Position numbers and translations under genes: made by a program | The notes under the pieces: model-generated | What the model saw: the letters and a program-made list of their open reading frames with translations, nothing else | Database searches by the model: none | Told to the model about the DNA's origin: nothing | From: Chryseobacterium senegalense | GTDB taxonomy: Bacteria > Bacteroidota > Bacteroidia > Flavobacteriales > Weeksellaceae | Assembly: GCA_001403755.1 (NCBI GenBank) | Contig: CYUH01000013.1 | Coordinates: 62,001-126,000, forward strand | Direction of reading: 5' to 3' | Length of the DNA: 64,000 bases | In this document: one piece after another, positions 6,290 to 14,075 of the stretch | Layout: the number at the start of each line of letters is the position of its first letter | Position numbering within the stretch: position 1 is the first letter of the stretch

Positions 6290-9184
6290 TTATCTATTTT
6301 TCATTTCCACTCGGTTACGAATGGTTTCCGTTAAAAGTGAATAAAGTTGCGGAAGAATATCAGTTTTGAAGCCGTAGGCTTTCAAAACTGCTTCATCAAA
6401 AGCAATTCTGTCTTTCTGTTTGTATTCGTTTTCGTAATCTTGAATTTGTCGTTTGCTAAGTATTTCAAATTTAGCAAGAATACTTTCTTTTTGTTTGTCT
6501 GAAAGCAAAATTGGGTCAAACATTTTCATTTTGGTTTTGAAAAAGTCTGCGTTCAAGTCCAATGCTCCTAAATTTCTTGAAACTCCGTTTAGTTCCACAA
6601 TCAAAAGTGAAACGATTGAGTTAAGTAAAGCCGACACAATCTCAACATCTTTCTTTTTTACACGAATGGCAACCAATCTTTGATTGAGATACAACGGCGA
6701 TTTGCTGAACGAAAAGAATAGTCGTTGGCTCGGATTTATGGAAATGAAAATATTTGCGGATTCTTCGGGTGCAAGCGAATACCAAAACGGCTTTCTCGTT
6801 TTCAAAACTTTGGGTAAAGAAATTCCTGTTTTGTTTGTAGTCGTTTCAAACTTTTTGATGTGTTTGTAAGCATTTGGATATTTCGTTTTCAAGGTCTTTT
6901 CATCTTCTTTGCAAACGAAAAGATTGTATTCCGATTTGTTACTATAAGCAATCGCTTTTAGTTCCTGACTTGTTTTCAAAATCGGCAACAAAAATTCCTT
7001 TTCAATTTTCAACGACTTATTTTCATCATTGGAAATGATGTGCATTTCGTCCCAACCTGTTCGTGTTCCTCTACCTGTGTCGTAAATGGTCGGAAAAGGA
7101 TTTATTAATTTAGTTTCAAAAACACTCAAAGGATTTTGGTTGACAAAATACGTTGCCCAATTTTCTTGCGTAGCAAGAGAATTGAGTAAATGCGTTTGCT
7201 CAACAATGCTTACTCTAATTGTTCCGTCTGTTTTGTGAAATACGTTTTTGAATTGGCTATCTTCTTGCCAATTTGCATTTTTAGGATTATTGCAATTATC
7301 AACTTCGGTATAAAAATCTTCAAACGCTTGTAAAGAATTGTCCTTAAACAGTGTTTCCAATTTTTCATTTACTGTAATAAACTTTGTTGGTTCTTTACTC
7401 GTTCCTTTTTCAAGTGTGATGAAAATTGTGCTGACTTTAGAATCTTTAAACCAATGTTCTGCATTGCTTTTCACAATGTATTTGATATGGAAATTATCCA
7501 ACAAAAACTTTTTGAATTGCAAGCCGTAATTTTTCCCTAACCACGCATTTGAAGTAATTGCTGATAAAATTCCTTTGTCGTTTAAAAACTTCAATGAGTT
7601 ATAAAAGCAATAAATATAGTAATCGCTTTTGCCGTTAATGTCAAACTTGCTTCCATTCAAAAATGCTGTTTGCGTTTTCGCAAACTCATTTTCAAACTGT
7701 GTGTTCAAAATTTCATTCGGAATATCTTCTTGTTGAATGAACGGAAAATTTGAAATTACAGCGTCAAATTTCGGAATTGGAATTTGATTGATTTTATCAA
7801 TGTCTTTGTTGTCGGGAATTGCGATTGTTTGACTTGGCGTAAGTGTGAAAAAATCATTACGGATTATTCTTGGAAAGTTTGCTGTATCATCAACTTTCTG
7901 TTTGTATAAACTGATAACTGAAAGTGTCGCAGGAAAATGTGAAATATCATTACCCCAAATCTGATTTAAGATTTGTTGATGGTTTTTGTTTCCAAAAAAC
8001 TGTAACGTGTTGTAAAACGAATTTAAAAATGTCCCTGTTCCCGATGTTGGGTCAATCACAACATCATTTCTACTTTTGATTGCAGAAAATGTAACAAGAT
8101 TTGCCAATGTTTCGGAAGTGAAATATTGCCCAAATTTTTGTTTCTCTTCTTGTGGAACTAAATTTTCCAAAATATAACCGATTACTTCGGTTGGCAAAAC
8201 TTTAAAATCAAACTCATTGAAAACCGCAATAAGCCTAAACAATAGCTCGTCTATTGTTTCATTGAAAGGAATATTGTCGGTAAAATCACTTTCAAAAACT
8301 GCTTGATAATCTATTTTCTTTGCCTGATTGAAAAACTCGTTTAGCTGTTTTTGAACTTGTTTGCTATTTTTCAATTCCAACTTAGAAACCTTGCCCGATA
8401 GGTTTTCTGAAAGTGTAAGATAGAAAAGGACTTTGCCAATGAGTTTGTAATAAGTGAACTTGGCTAAAACTTCTTCGGGTTCAATCTTTTCAACTCGTCT
8501 TGATGAAGTTGAGAGAATTTTAAGTGTCGCACTTTCAATAATTTTCCATTGGTTAAATTCCGTTCTGAATGTGTTATCATCGCCTTTTAGCTCGTTGATT
8601 TCGTTTTTCAGTTGCGGAATAAAATGTAATGCTGTTTGGGTTACGGCTTCAACAATATTTGATGAAATGTTTATCGCATTTTTAAGTTCGCCATTTTTGT
8701 AAAGTTGCCCTAAATCGTGCAAAATTTCATTAAGCCGTTTTTGAAGTTTTACTTCGTGTTTGTTGTAATTGTTTCTGTCGGCTAAATCATTTCTTTTCGT
8801 GATGTCTTTTTCTTTTGGATAAACTTTTAGTTTTTCCAAGCCCGAAAGCGAATAATTATCATCATTGATTTTCCAAATGATTGCTTCAGTTCCGTTCCAA
8901 GTAACGAAAGAATTTGATTGAAGTCGTTCGGCTTTTTCCAAAGCATTTTCCAACATTTCGGAATCGTCCGCAGGTGTATCAGGGAATTTTAATTCCCAAC
9001 CATTGAAGACAATACCCGAAACTTTATCGGTAAATAAAAGGACATCAGGAAATTTTGTTCTTCCTGAGGCTACTTTCAGCCCTTCATCATTCGTTGCATC
9101 TTGGAATAATGTTGTACCGTTATTGATGGATTGTTTTATCCAACTAATGATTTGACCTGCCCAAACTCTTTCATTTAACTTCAT
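6290..9184 (-). CDS. Fused endonuclease-N6-adenine methyltransferase (type IIG/I-like)
   Basis: This 964-residue enzyme probably cuts and methylates DNA. The N-terminus has a PD-(D/E)xK nuclease site: P46-D47 in KFPDVLLF, then E64-x-K66 in GWELKFPD. A helical spacer follows to about residue 330, then an N6-adenine methylase domain. That domain begins at KFGQYFTSETLANL, with motif I VVIDPTSGTGTF and motif IV AVISNFPFIQ, a variant with Phe where NPPY/F has Pro. The C-terminal 350 residues resemble a TaqI-C/HsdS-like target recognition region. It overlaps the upstream HTH-methylase gene by 14 bp and is followed by the RloC-like gene. No separate HsdR or HsdS gene is present. A pure methylase is a less likely reading because of the ExK site. 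Confidence 0.78.
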   Translation of the reverse strand: MKLNERVWAGQIISWIKQSINNGTTLFQDATNDEGLKVASGRTKFPDVLLFTDKVSGIVFNGWELKFPDTPADDSEMLENALEKAERLQSNSFVTWNGTEAIIWKINDDNYSLSGLEKLKVYPKEKDITKRNDLADRNNYNKHEVKLQKRLNEILHDLGQLYKNGELKNAINISSNIVEAVTQTALHFIPQLKNEINELKGDDNTFRTEFNQWKIIESATLKILSTSSRRVEKIEPEEVLAKFTYYKLIGKVLFYLTLSENLSGKVSKLELKNSKQVQKQLNEFFNQAKKIDYQAVFESDFTDNIPFNETIDELLFRLIAVFNEFDFKVLPTEVIGYILENLVPQEEKQKFGQYFTSETLANLVTFSAIKSRNDVVIDPTSGTGTFLNSFYNTLQFFGNKNHQQILNQIWGNDISHFPATLSVISLYKQKVDDTANFPRIIRNDFFTLTPSQTIAIPDNKDIDKINQIPIPKFDAVISNFPFIQQEDIPNEILNTQFENEFAKTQTAFLNGSKFDINGKSDYYIYCFYNSLKFLNDKGILSAITSNAWLGKNYGLQFKKFLLDNFHIKYIVKSNAEHWFKDSKVSTIFITLEKGTSKEPTKFITVNEKLETLFKDNSLQAFEDFYTEVDNCNNPKNANWQEDSQFKNVFHKTDGTIRVSIVEQTHLLNSLATQENWATYFVNQNPLSVFETKLINPFPTIYDTGRGTRTGWDEMHIISNDENKSLKIEKEFLLPILKTSQELKAIAYSNKSEYNLFVCKEDEKTLKTKYPNAYKHIKKFETTTNKTGISLPKVLKTRKPFWYSLAPEESANIFISINPSQRLFFSFSKSPLYLNQRLVAIRVKKKDVEIVSALLNSIVSLLIVELNGVSRNLGALDLNADFFKTKMKMFDPILLSDKQKESILAKFEILSKRQIQDYENEYKQKDRIAFDEAVLKAYGFKTDILPQLYSLLTETIRNRVEMKNR

Positions 9185-10400
9185 AATTCAATGTGTGATA
9201 TTCTGCAATTGGTTCTTTGAACAATCTCAATGTAGATTCTTCAATTTCTTTTCTTTTTAATGTTTCTTCAATTCGGTCTGTGCAAACTTTGATGTAATCA
9301 GTAGGCTTCACTTTGTGTAATAACACATCTTCGTTTTTCTCGATTCCGATAAAATTTCTGTTTTCTAAAATTGCAGAAAGTAAGAAACTGCCACTACCGC
9401 AAGCGTTGTCCAAAACAATGTCGCCCGGATTTGTAAAAGTTTTAATTAAATATCTTCCTAATTCAATCGGCTTTTGAGTTGGGTGGTAAACAGTTCCCTC
9501 AGATTCTGCTGTTTTGATGTACACAAAATCGTCAAGATTTTGTTCTTCATAAAACACAATGTCATTTGGATAACGCTCTCCATTACTTTTAACGTGTTTG
9601 GGCTTAAAATCTCCGTAACTTCCTGTGTATTGGTCTTTTCTAATGCCCTTATCGTATGCTTCGCCCTCTGTCATTTGAGGATTGTATGTTGGTTGTTTCT
9701 TGTAAAAAACACAGATGTCCTCGTGTTTGCGTAGCGGTTGTTTTTTAGCGTTTAAAAAGTTAGTTGATTTGGATTTTATCCAAGTAATTTTATACTTAAA
9801 TAATTTTTCGTTGCTTAAAATCAATTTTGCGGTAAAAATTCCTTGCGAAGTCAAAACTATTGCCCCGTTATCTTTGATTATTCTTTCATATTCAGCCCAA
9901 AGTTTCTGCAAGTCTATTACCGAATCCCATTTGTTTTGGGTTGTGCCATAAGGCAAATCGCAAAGTATCATATCAACGGACTTATCAGGAATTGATTGCA
10001 TTACTTCCAAACAATCGCCTTGAACGACTTTGTTTACAAAGTCTTCAATTTTTCTTTTTTGTTTGTGTCCATTAAGGGATAAAACAAAATCATTTGCTTG
10101 TCCGTTTGAACTTGTTCCGTATTTGATTTTTTCTTCTGCTACCTGCATTGCTTGCAATGCAAAATCTTCGTCTTGTACTTCATAAACAAGTTTGTCGCTA
10201 AGCCACTGAACAATAATTTCGTTTTTTTCAGTTTTGTAATATTTACAAAGTTGGTTTACCTGCTCTCTTGTAGGCAAGCGTTTTCCATTTTCTATTCGAC
10301 TAAGAACGGCTTTACTTATCCCTGTTCTTTTGGTTATGTCTTCCAAAAGTAGGTTGCGTTCCTCTCGTATATTTTTAAATGTTGTTCCGATTGTCTCCAT
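9171..10400 (-). CDS. HTH (Xre)-beta-class DNA methyltransferase fusion
   Basis: The 409-residue protein begins with an Xre-type helix-turn-helix (residues about 5-62; ITKRTGISKAVLSRIENGKR). A linker joins it to a DNA methyltransferase with motif IV MILCDLPYGTTQNKW ahead of motif I VLDNACGSGSFLL. That order places it in the beta class, with N6-adenine or N4-cytosine as target. Fusing a controller-like repressor to the methylase would let modification enzyme limit its own synthesis. A palindrome TTGCCAAA-T-TTTGGCAA lies 12 bp upstream, over the promoter, as expected for autorepression. It is the first gene of the restriction cassette operon and overlaps the nuclease-methylase gene. Confidence 0.85.
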   Translation of the reverse strand: METIGTTFKNIREERNLLLEDITKRTGISKAVLSRIENGKRLPTREQVNQLCKYYKTEKNEIIVQWLSDKLVYEVQDEDFALQAMQVAEEKIKYGTSSNGQANDFVLSLNGHKQKRKIEDFVNKVVQGDCLEVMQSIPDKSVDMILCDLPYGTTQNKWDSVIDLQKLWAEYERIIKDNGAIVLTSQGIFTAKLILSNEKLFKYKITWIKSKSTNFLNAKKQPLRKHEDICVFYKKQPTYNPQMTEGEAYDKGIRKDQYTGSYGDFKPKHVKSNGERYPNDIVFYEEQNLDDFVYIKTAESEGTVYHPTQKPIELGRYLIKTFTNPGDIVLDNACGSGSFLLSAILENRNFIGIEKNEDVLLHKVKPTDYIKVCTDRIEETLKRKEIEESTLRLFKEPIAEYHTLNYEVK

Positions 10401-10411
10401 AATAAATTAAG

Positions 10412-10456
10412 TTGCCAAATTTTGGCAAATTTAATCATTAGCTTTCGATTGCCAAA
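10412..10456 (-). promoter_or_regulatory. Promoter and operator of the restriction cassette
   Basis: On the minus strand a TTG (10453-10455) is followed after exactly 19 nt by TAAATTTG (10426-10433), a perfect match to the Bacteroidota TTG-N19-TAnnTTTG promoter. A palindrome TTGCCAAATTTTGGCAA (10412-10428) overlaps the -7 box. A half-site TTGCCAAA (10449-10456) overlaps the -33 box. Both operators would block polymerase if the N-terminal HTH of the methylase binds them. The start codon is at 10400. Confidence 0.75.
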
Positions 10457-10660
10457 GTTTTTAGTAAGATTTCTGTTTGATTTTTTTGAAAATGTCAGGG
10501 TGGTGGCTGGGCTTGGGTGCGGTTGGGCAAAATTAAATGTGGTGCAAAAGCGTTGGATTTGTGAGGTGGCTTGCACCTCTTTTAATTTTTGCGAAGCGTT
10601 GGCAAATTTTTGCTTTTTTTTCGGTCGGTTGATTTTGTGTCGAAGCGTTCAAATGCCATT

Positions 10661-10861
10661 ACCGATAACGGAAAGGGCTTGGCGAAGGCGGGGATAAGAA
10701 AGACGGAAATTCCAACTAAACCCGAACCGAGCAAAAACCATTTTCGTTTTTTCAAAATTACAAAAAATAAAAAAACGAAATGGTTTTTTGCGGCGAAAAG
10801 TGCTGAAATCTTCTAAATGATAACTCTCAACCCCGCTTTTGCCAAACCCATGTTGTACGAC
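10661..10861 (-). repeat. attC-like site 3
   Basis: This 201-bp site lies between the restriction and toxin-antitoxin cassettes. The left arm is ACCGATAACGG...GGGCTTGGCGAAGGCGGGG. The right arm is CCCCGCTTTTGCCAAACCCATGTTGTACGAC. The central imperfect stem runs over 10731-10790 (AACCATTTTCGTTTTTT against AAAAAACGAAATGGTT), with AAATTAC at 10755-10761 in the loop. Its tips pair with the near tips of sites 2 and 4. The antitoxin stop codon is 8 nt away. Confidence 0.7.
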
Positions 10862-10868
10862 GTTTTTT

Positions 10869-11153
10869 TTATGCAGTTATAGGATTAACTCTTATTTGTC
10901 CGCCAACTGCTTTCAAAACTTTCATAATTGTTGAAAACTGTGGTTTTGCACCTTCAGATAGTGCTTTGTACAAACTCGGTCTGCTCATTCCAGTTTCTTC
11001 TGCAATTTTTGTCATTCCGATTGCTTTTGCAATATTACCAATTGCTACAACAATTTCAGAATCATCGCCTTCTTCAAGGACAACATTAAGATATTCAGCA
11101 ATCATTTCGTTGCTGTCCAAATAATCTGCAATGTCAAATTTTGAAATATCCAT
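10869..11153 (-). CDS. higA: HigA-like antitoxin
   Basis: This 94-residue protein carries a helix-turn-helix in its second half (KIAEETGMSRPSLYKALS). The N-terminal motif FDIADYLDSNEMIAEYLN is typical of the 'addiction module antidote' branch of HigA antitoxins. It would bind and neutralise the toxin encoded 3 bp upstream and repress the shared promoter. Toxin-first order is the HigBA arrangement. The stop lies 8 nt from attC-like site 3, the spacing expected in an integron cassette, where toxin-antitoxin modules are common and help keep the array. Confidence 0.88.
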   Translation of the reverse strand: MDISKFDIADYLDSNEMIAEYLNVVLEEGDDSEIVVAIGNIAKAIGMTKIAEETGMSRPSLYKALSEGAKPQFSTIMKVLKAVGGQIRVNPITA

Positions 11154-11156
11154 TCT

Positions 11157-11456
11157 TTATTCTTTTATTTTATCCCAAATTTCTTTCGCTTTTTCTATAT
11201 CTTTTTGTTGGCTTGATTTGTCGCCGCCAATTAACAAGATAATAATTTTTCCATCTGTCTCTTTGAAATAGATTCTGTAGCCCTTTGCAAAATTTATTCG
11301 CAATTCGCTGATTCCATTTCCAACAGGTTTGCAATCTCCAAAATGTTCTTCGTTTTGTAATTTCTGGATTCGGAACAAGATTTTAGCCTTTGCTCGGATA
11401 TCTTTTAATTTTCGGAACCACTTGTCAAACTCATTTGTTTTCTCAATAAAGTACAT
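11157..11456 (-). CDS. higB: HigB/RelE-type toxin
   Basis: The 99-residue toxin of the RelE/ParE superfamily (Gp49-like branch) is recognised by EFDKWFRKLKD near the start. The sequence ISELRINFAKGYRIYF is the central sheet, and IILLIGGDKSSQQKDI is the conserved Gly-Gly-Asp-Lys-x-x-Gln segment. Members are ribosome-associated mRNA interferases. I start it at the ATG at 11456, because the in-frame TTG at 11477 lies inside a promoter box. It is followed after 3 bp by the antitoxin, and its transcription start should be about 12 nt upstream. Confidence 0.88.
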   Translation of the reverse strand: MYFIEKTNEFDKWFRKLKDIRAKAKILFRIQKLQNEEHFGDCKPVGNGISELRINFAKGYRIYFKETDGKIIILLIGGDKSSQQKDIEKAKEIWDKIKE

Positions 11457-11474
11457 TTTGTATTCATTTGGATA

Positions 11475-11504
11475 CAAATATAGTAAAAAGTTAAATCAAT
11501 GCAA
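11475..11504 (-). promoter_or_regulatory. Promoter of the toxin-antitoxin cassette
   Basis: On the minus strand TTG (complement of 11502-11504) is followed after 19 nt by TATATTTG (complement of 11475-11482). This is an exact Bacteroidota TTG-N19-TAnnTTTG promoter. It gives the cassette its own expression, independent of an integron promoter, and decides the toxin start at 11456. Confidence 0.75.
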
Positions 11505-11537
11505 AATTTTTGTTTTAAAGCGGAATCTTTCTAAAAT

Positions 11538-11740
11538 GTCGTACAACGGAAAGGGGCTTTGCGAGGTGCGGGCTACTGCAACCGAAAGTGGAGAGGAGAA
11601 CCAATCTCTAGCAAAAACTTTTTCCATTTTTTAAAATTACGAAAAAACTAAAAAATGGAAAAGTTTTTTGCGGGTATTTTCTGAAACTTTTCTGAGATTT
11701 CCTTCAACCCCGCATCTTGCAAAATCCATGTTACCTGCAG
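11538..11740 (-). repeat. attC-like site 4
   Basis: This 203-bp site lies between the toxin-antitoxin cassette and the last cassette. The left tip GTCGTACAAC is the exact complement of the right tip of site 3 (10852-10861). The central stem pairs 11611-11632 with 11650-11671 (about 22 bp, nearly perfect). AAATTAC at 11634-11640 lies in the loop. The right arm CCCCGCATCTTGC leads to GTTACCTGCAG. The stop codon of the next gene is 6 nt away. Confidence 0.7.
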
Positions 11741-11745
11741 TTTTT

Positions 11746-12126
11746 TTATGAGTTGTTATTTTCAAAACTTTTCCAATTATTTTCAAACTCATTTTTGTCA
11801 ATTTTTTGAAATTTAAATAATTCCTTGAAATCGACATACTTCAATTTATTATCTGTCCAAAATCCATAATTATTTTTCCACGGCATAACCATAATTGGTT
11901 CATTTTGATTATTTATTCCGATTTCTCTTATCGGAATACCTTCTTCATCAAATTCAATTAGCCAAGTTTCAATATTTGAAATTTTTTTATCAAAATCAGG
12001 GTTTGCTTTAGGAATTATTATGCTAGTTAATTTTTCCAAAAATTTTAAGAAAATATTCGTTTCCGATTTTTGCAAATTTGATTTTTGTTCAAAGTTAATT
12101 TTGAGATAGTTTCTTTTAAGCATCAT
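11746..12126 (-). CDS. Cassette protein of unknown function
   Basis: I do not recognise this 126-residue protein. It is soluble, has no signal peptide, and is rich in Asn, Lys and Phe. The centre reads TWLIEFDEEGIPIREIGIN, which looks like a two-stranded sheet with a turn, followed by a Trp/Tyr-rich segment (MPWKNNYGFWTDN). Small acidic cassette proteins of this kind are often immunity or anti-phage factors, but nothing here proves that. It overlaps the upstream gene by 11 bp, so the two are probably translated together. It ends 6 nt from attC-like site 4. Confidence 0.6.
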   Translation of the reverse strand: MMLKRNYLKINFEQKSNLQKSETNIFLKFLEKLTSIIIPKANPDFDKKISNIETWLIEFDEEGIPIREIGINNQNEPIMVMPWKNNYGFWTDNKLKYVDFKELFKFQKIDKNEFENNWKSFENNNS

Positions 12127-12430
12127 TTTTAGCGTAATAAATTAGACGCTCTACTTTTTTGTCATCAGATTTATATTCTTCCATTTGAGTTAAATCATTA
12201 TAAAAGTCTTGAAGCACAGACATTTCTAAAAAATAATCGAAATTGGTACAATATTTTTCCGTTAATTCTTGCAGCTTTAAATTCTCCATTTCCTCAACAG
12301 GAATTTCTAAAACGATAGCGTTGGAATTATGTTGAAAATTATCGCCAATCTTTTGAGCAAAAACCACATTAATATATTCTTCGGTATCTTCAAAAGAATT
12401 ACAGCCTAAAATTATCTCTTTTAAATTCAT
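12116..12430 (-). CDS. Cassette protein of unknown function, partner of the gene at 11746
   Basis: The 104-residue protein is acidic and soluble, with no recognisable domain. Predicted helices include VEEMENLKLQELTEKY and MSVLQDFYNDLTQMEEY. I chose ATG at 12430 over an in-frame TTG at 12448. It is the first gene of the last cassette, and its 3' end overlaps the next gene. The DNA just upstream is already coupling-protein coding sequence, so the cassette's 5' end and any attI site have been lost, and its promoter may be missing or borrowed. Confidence 0.55.
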   Translation of the reverse strand: MNLKEIILGCNSFEDTEEYINVVFAQKIGDNFQHNSNAIVLEIPVEEMENLKLQELTEKYCTNFDYFLEMSVLQDFYNDLTQMEEYKSDDKKVERLIYYAKNDA

Positions 12431-12440
12431 TTTCAGTCTT

Positions 12441-12653
12441 TTAGACAATGAAAAGGTTGCATCCGAAACAAAAACCTATCAAAAGATACCGCAGATTTTG
12501 TCTTTTGTAAATGAGCTGGGCGAAGACCAAATGAAACAGCAAATTGAAAGCAATTACAAACAGATAAAAACAGATATTTTATATATTGTAGAGAACGAAT
12601 TGAAACGTATTAAAAACGACCCGGATTTACAGCATCTGGTACAGGAGAAATAA
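12441..12653 (+). pseudogene. C-terminal remnant of a VirD4-type coupling protein
   Basis: An open frame without a plausible start runs to a TAA at 12651. It encodes about 70 residues, including DNEKVASETKTYQKIP, SFVNELGED and a final helix ending VENELKRIKNDPDLQHL. The pattern Y..[IM]P..-SFV...G followed by N[YF].[KQ]I...[ILV]..IV..EL aligns with the last 45 residues of the intact coupling protein at 48382-50370. It therefore looks like the tail of a second TraG/MobC coupling protein whose body was replaced by the cassette array. Confidence 0.6.
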
Positions 12654-12733
12654 AATAATACTTTTTGTAGATCATCTATTCATCAAACAAACGTAATATT
12701 TGGTATTTTTACACCTAATAATTCAGCTCATAA

Positions 12734-14071
12734 ATGGTTAAAGTATTAATAATAGACGATGAGGAAAAATTGAGAAACCTCCTTTCAAAAATAATTGGTT
12801 TTGAAGGGTTTGATGTTTTTCAGGCATCCAATATCAAATCAGGATTACAAAGGTTAGAGGTTGAAGAAATAGATATTATTATCTGCGATGTCAAACTCCC
12901 TGATGGAAGCGGTGTGGACACCGCTAAACTCATTAAGGATAAATATCCTGCTGTAGAAGTGATTCTTTTGACTGCCTACGGCAATATACCTGACGGTGTA
13001 CAAGCTATTAAAAACGGTGCGTTCGATTATATAACCAAAGGAGATGACAATAATAAGATTATTCCACTTCTCTATAAAGCCAGTGAAAAAGTAGCTTTAA
13101 ACAAAAGAGTCTTACAATTAGAAAAGCAGTTAGGCAGAAAATATTCATTTGATAAAATTATCGGTACATCAAAGCCCATCTTAAAAGCAATTGAACTGGC
13201 TAAAAAAGTGGCTCCAAAAGATACAACAGTATTATTAACCGGAGAAACAGGTACTGGTAAGGAAGTTTTTGCACAGGCCATTCATCAAGGTAGTCCGAGA
13301 GCAAACCAAAATTTTGTTGCGATAAACTGCTCCGCATTTAGCAAAGAGCTCTTAGAAAACGAATTATTTGGTCACAAAGCGGGTTCATTTACAGGAGCTA
13401 CCAAAGATCAAAAAGGACTTTTTGAAGAAGCTCATAATGGAACCATATTCTTGGATGAAATTGGAGAAATGGCCATGGACTTGCAAGCTAAAATTTTACG
13501 TGTATTAGAAACAGGCGAATTTCTGCGTGTTGGTGATGCCAAACCCATTAAAGTCAAAGTAAGAGTCATCGCAGCAACCAATCGAAATCTGGAAAATGAA
13601 ATTGAGTTAGGTCATTTCAGAAGTGATCTATTTTACAGACTTTCTGTATTTGGTATTGAACTTCCGTCTTTGAGAGAGCGGGGAAAAGATATCAAATTGT
13701 TGGCACAGTATTATGCCGATCTTTTTGCAATTAAATCCAATAGAAAGCCGCTAGCCCTATCGGAAGATTATGTTACAGCTTTGGAAAATAATCTCTGGAA
13801 AGGAAACATACGCGAGCTGAAAAATGTGATTGAACGAAGCGTGATTTTAGCGGATGATGACCTGCTTGATTTAGATACGCTGCCTGTAGACCTTCAATAT
13901 GCAAAATCAAATGCAAAACAATTGTCTGCATTTTCTATGGCTAGTGCAGAGAAACTGCACATTCAAAAAATATTAAATCATACCAATGGAAATAAAGCAG
14001 AAACAGCTCGCTTGTTAGAAATCGGTATTGCAACACTTTACCGAAAAATGGAATTGTATAAACTTCAGTAG
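12734..14071 (+). CDS. Sigma-54-dependent response regulator (NtrC type)
   Basis: The 445-residue protein has the full NtrC layout. A receiver domain (1-120, IIDDEEK, phospho-acceptor Asp in IIICDVKLPDGSG, switch LLTAYG) comes first. An AAA+ domain with Walker A LLTGETGTGKE, the sigma-54 contact loop GSFTGA and Walker B FLDEIGEM follows. It ends with a Fis-type helix-turn-helix (GNKAETARLLEIGIATLYRK). It would activate sigma-54 promoters after phosphorylation. The nearest sensor is the orphan histidine kinase at 28855, at the other end of the ion-transport island. The pair probably brackets and controls the island, including kdp. Confidence 0.88.
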   Translation: MVKVLIIDDEEKLRNLLSKIIGFEGFDVFQASNIKSGLQRLEVEEIDIIICDVKLPDGSGVDTAKLIKDKYPAVEVILLTAYGNIPDGVQAIKNGAFDYITKGDDNNKIIPLLYKASEKVALNKRVLQLEKQLGRKYSFDKIIGTSKPILKAIELAKKVAPKDTTVLLTGETGTGKEVFAQAIHQGSPRANQNFVAINCSAFSKELLENELFGHKAGSFTGATKDQKGLFEEAHNGTIFLDEIGEMAMDLQAKILRVLETGEFLRVGDAKPIKVKVRVIAATNRNLENEIELGHFRSDLFYRLSVFGIELPSLRERGKDIKLLAQYYADLFAIKSNRKPLALSEDYVTALENNLWKGNIRELKNVIERSVILADDDLLDLDTLPVDLQYAKSNAKQLSAFSMASAEKLHIQKILNHTNGNKAETARLLEIGIATLYRKMELYKLQ

Positions 14072-14075
14072 CAGA

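Noticed and set aside
6290..10400. BREX (PglX) or other multi-gene defence system
   Set aside because: No pglZ, brxC or brxL homologue is nearby. The N-terminal nuclease site and the second methylase fit restriction-modification better.
12430..12733. attI site or integron integrase at the right end of the array
   Set aside because: The sequence is coupling-protein coding DNA followed by the regulator gene. No CTGCAGGTAAC tip and no tyrosine recombinase motif is visible.
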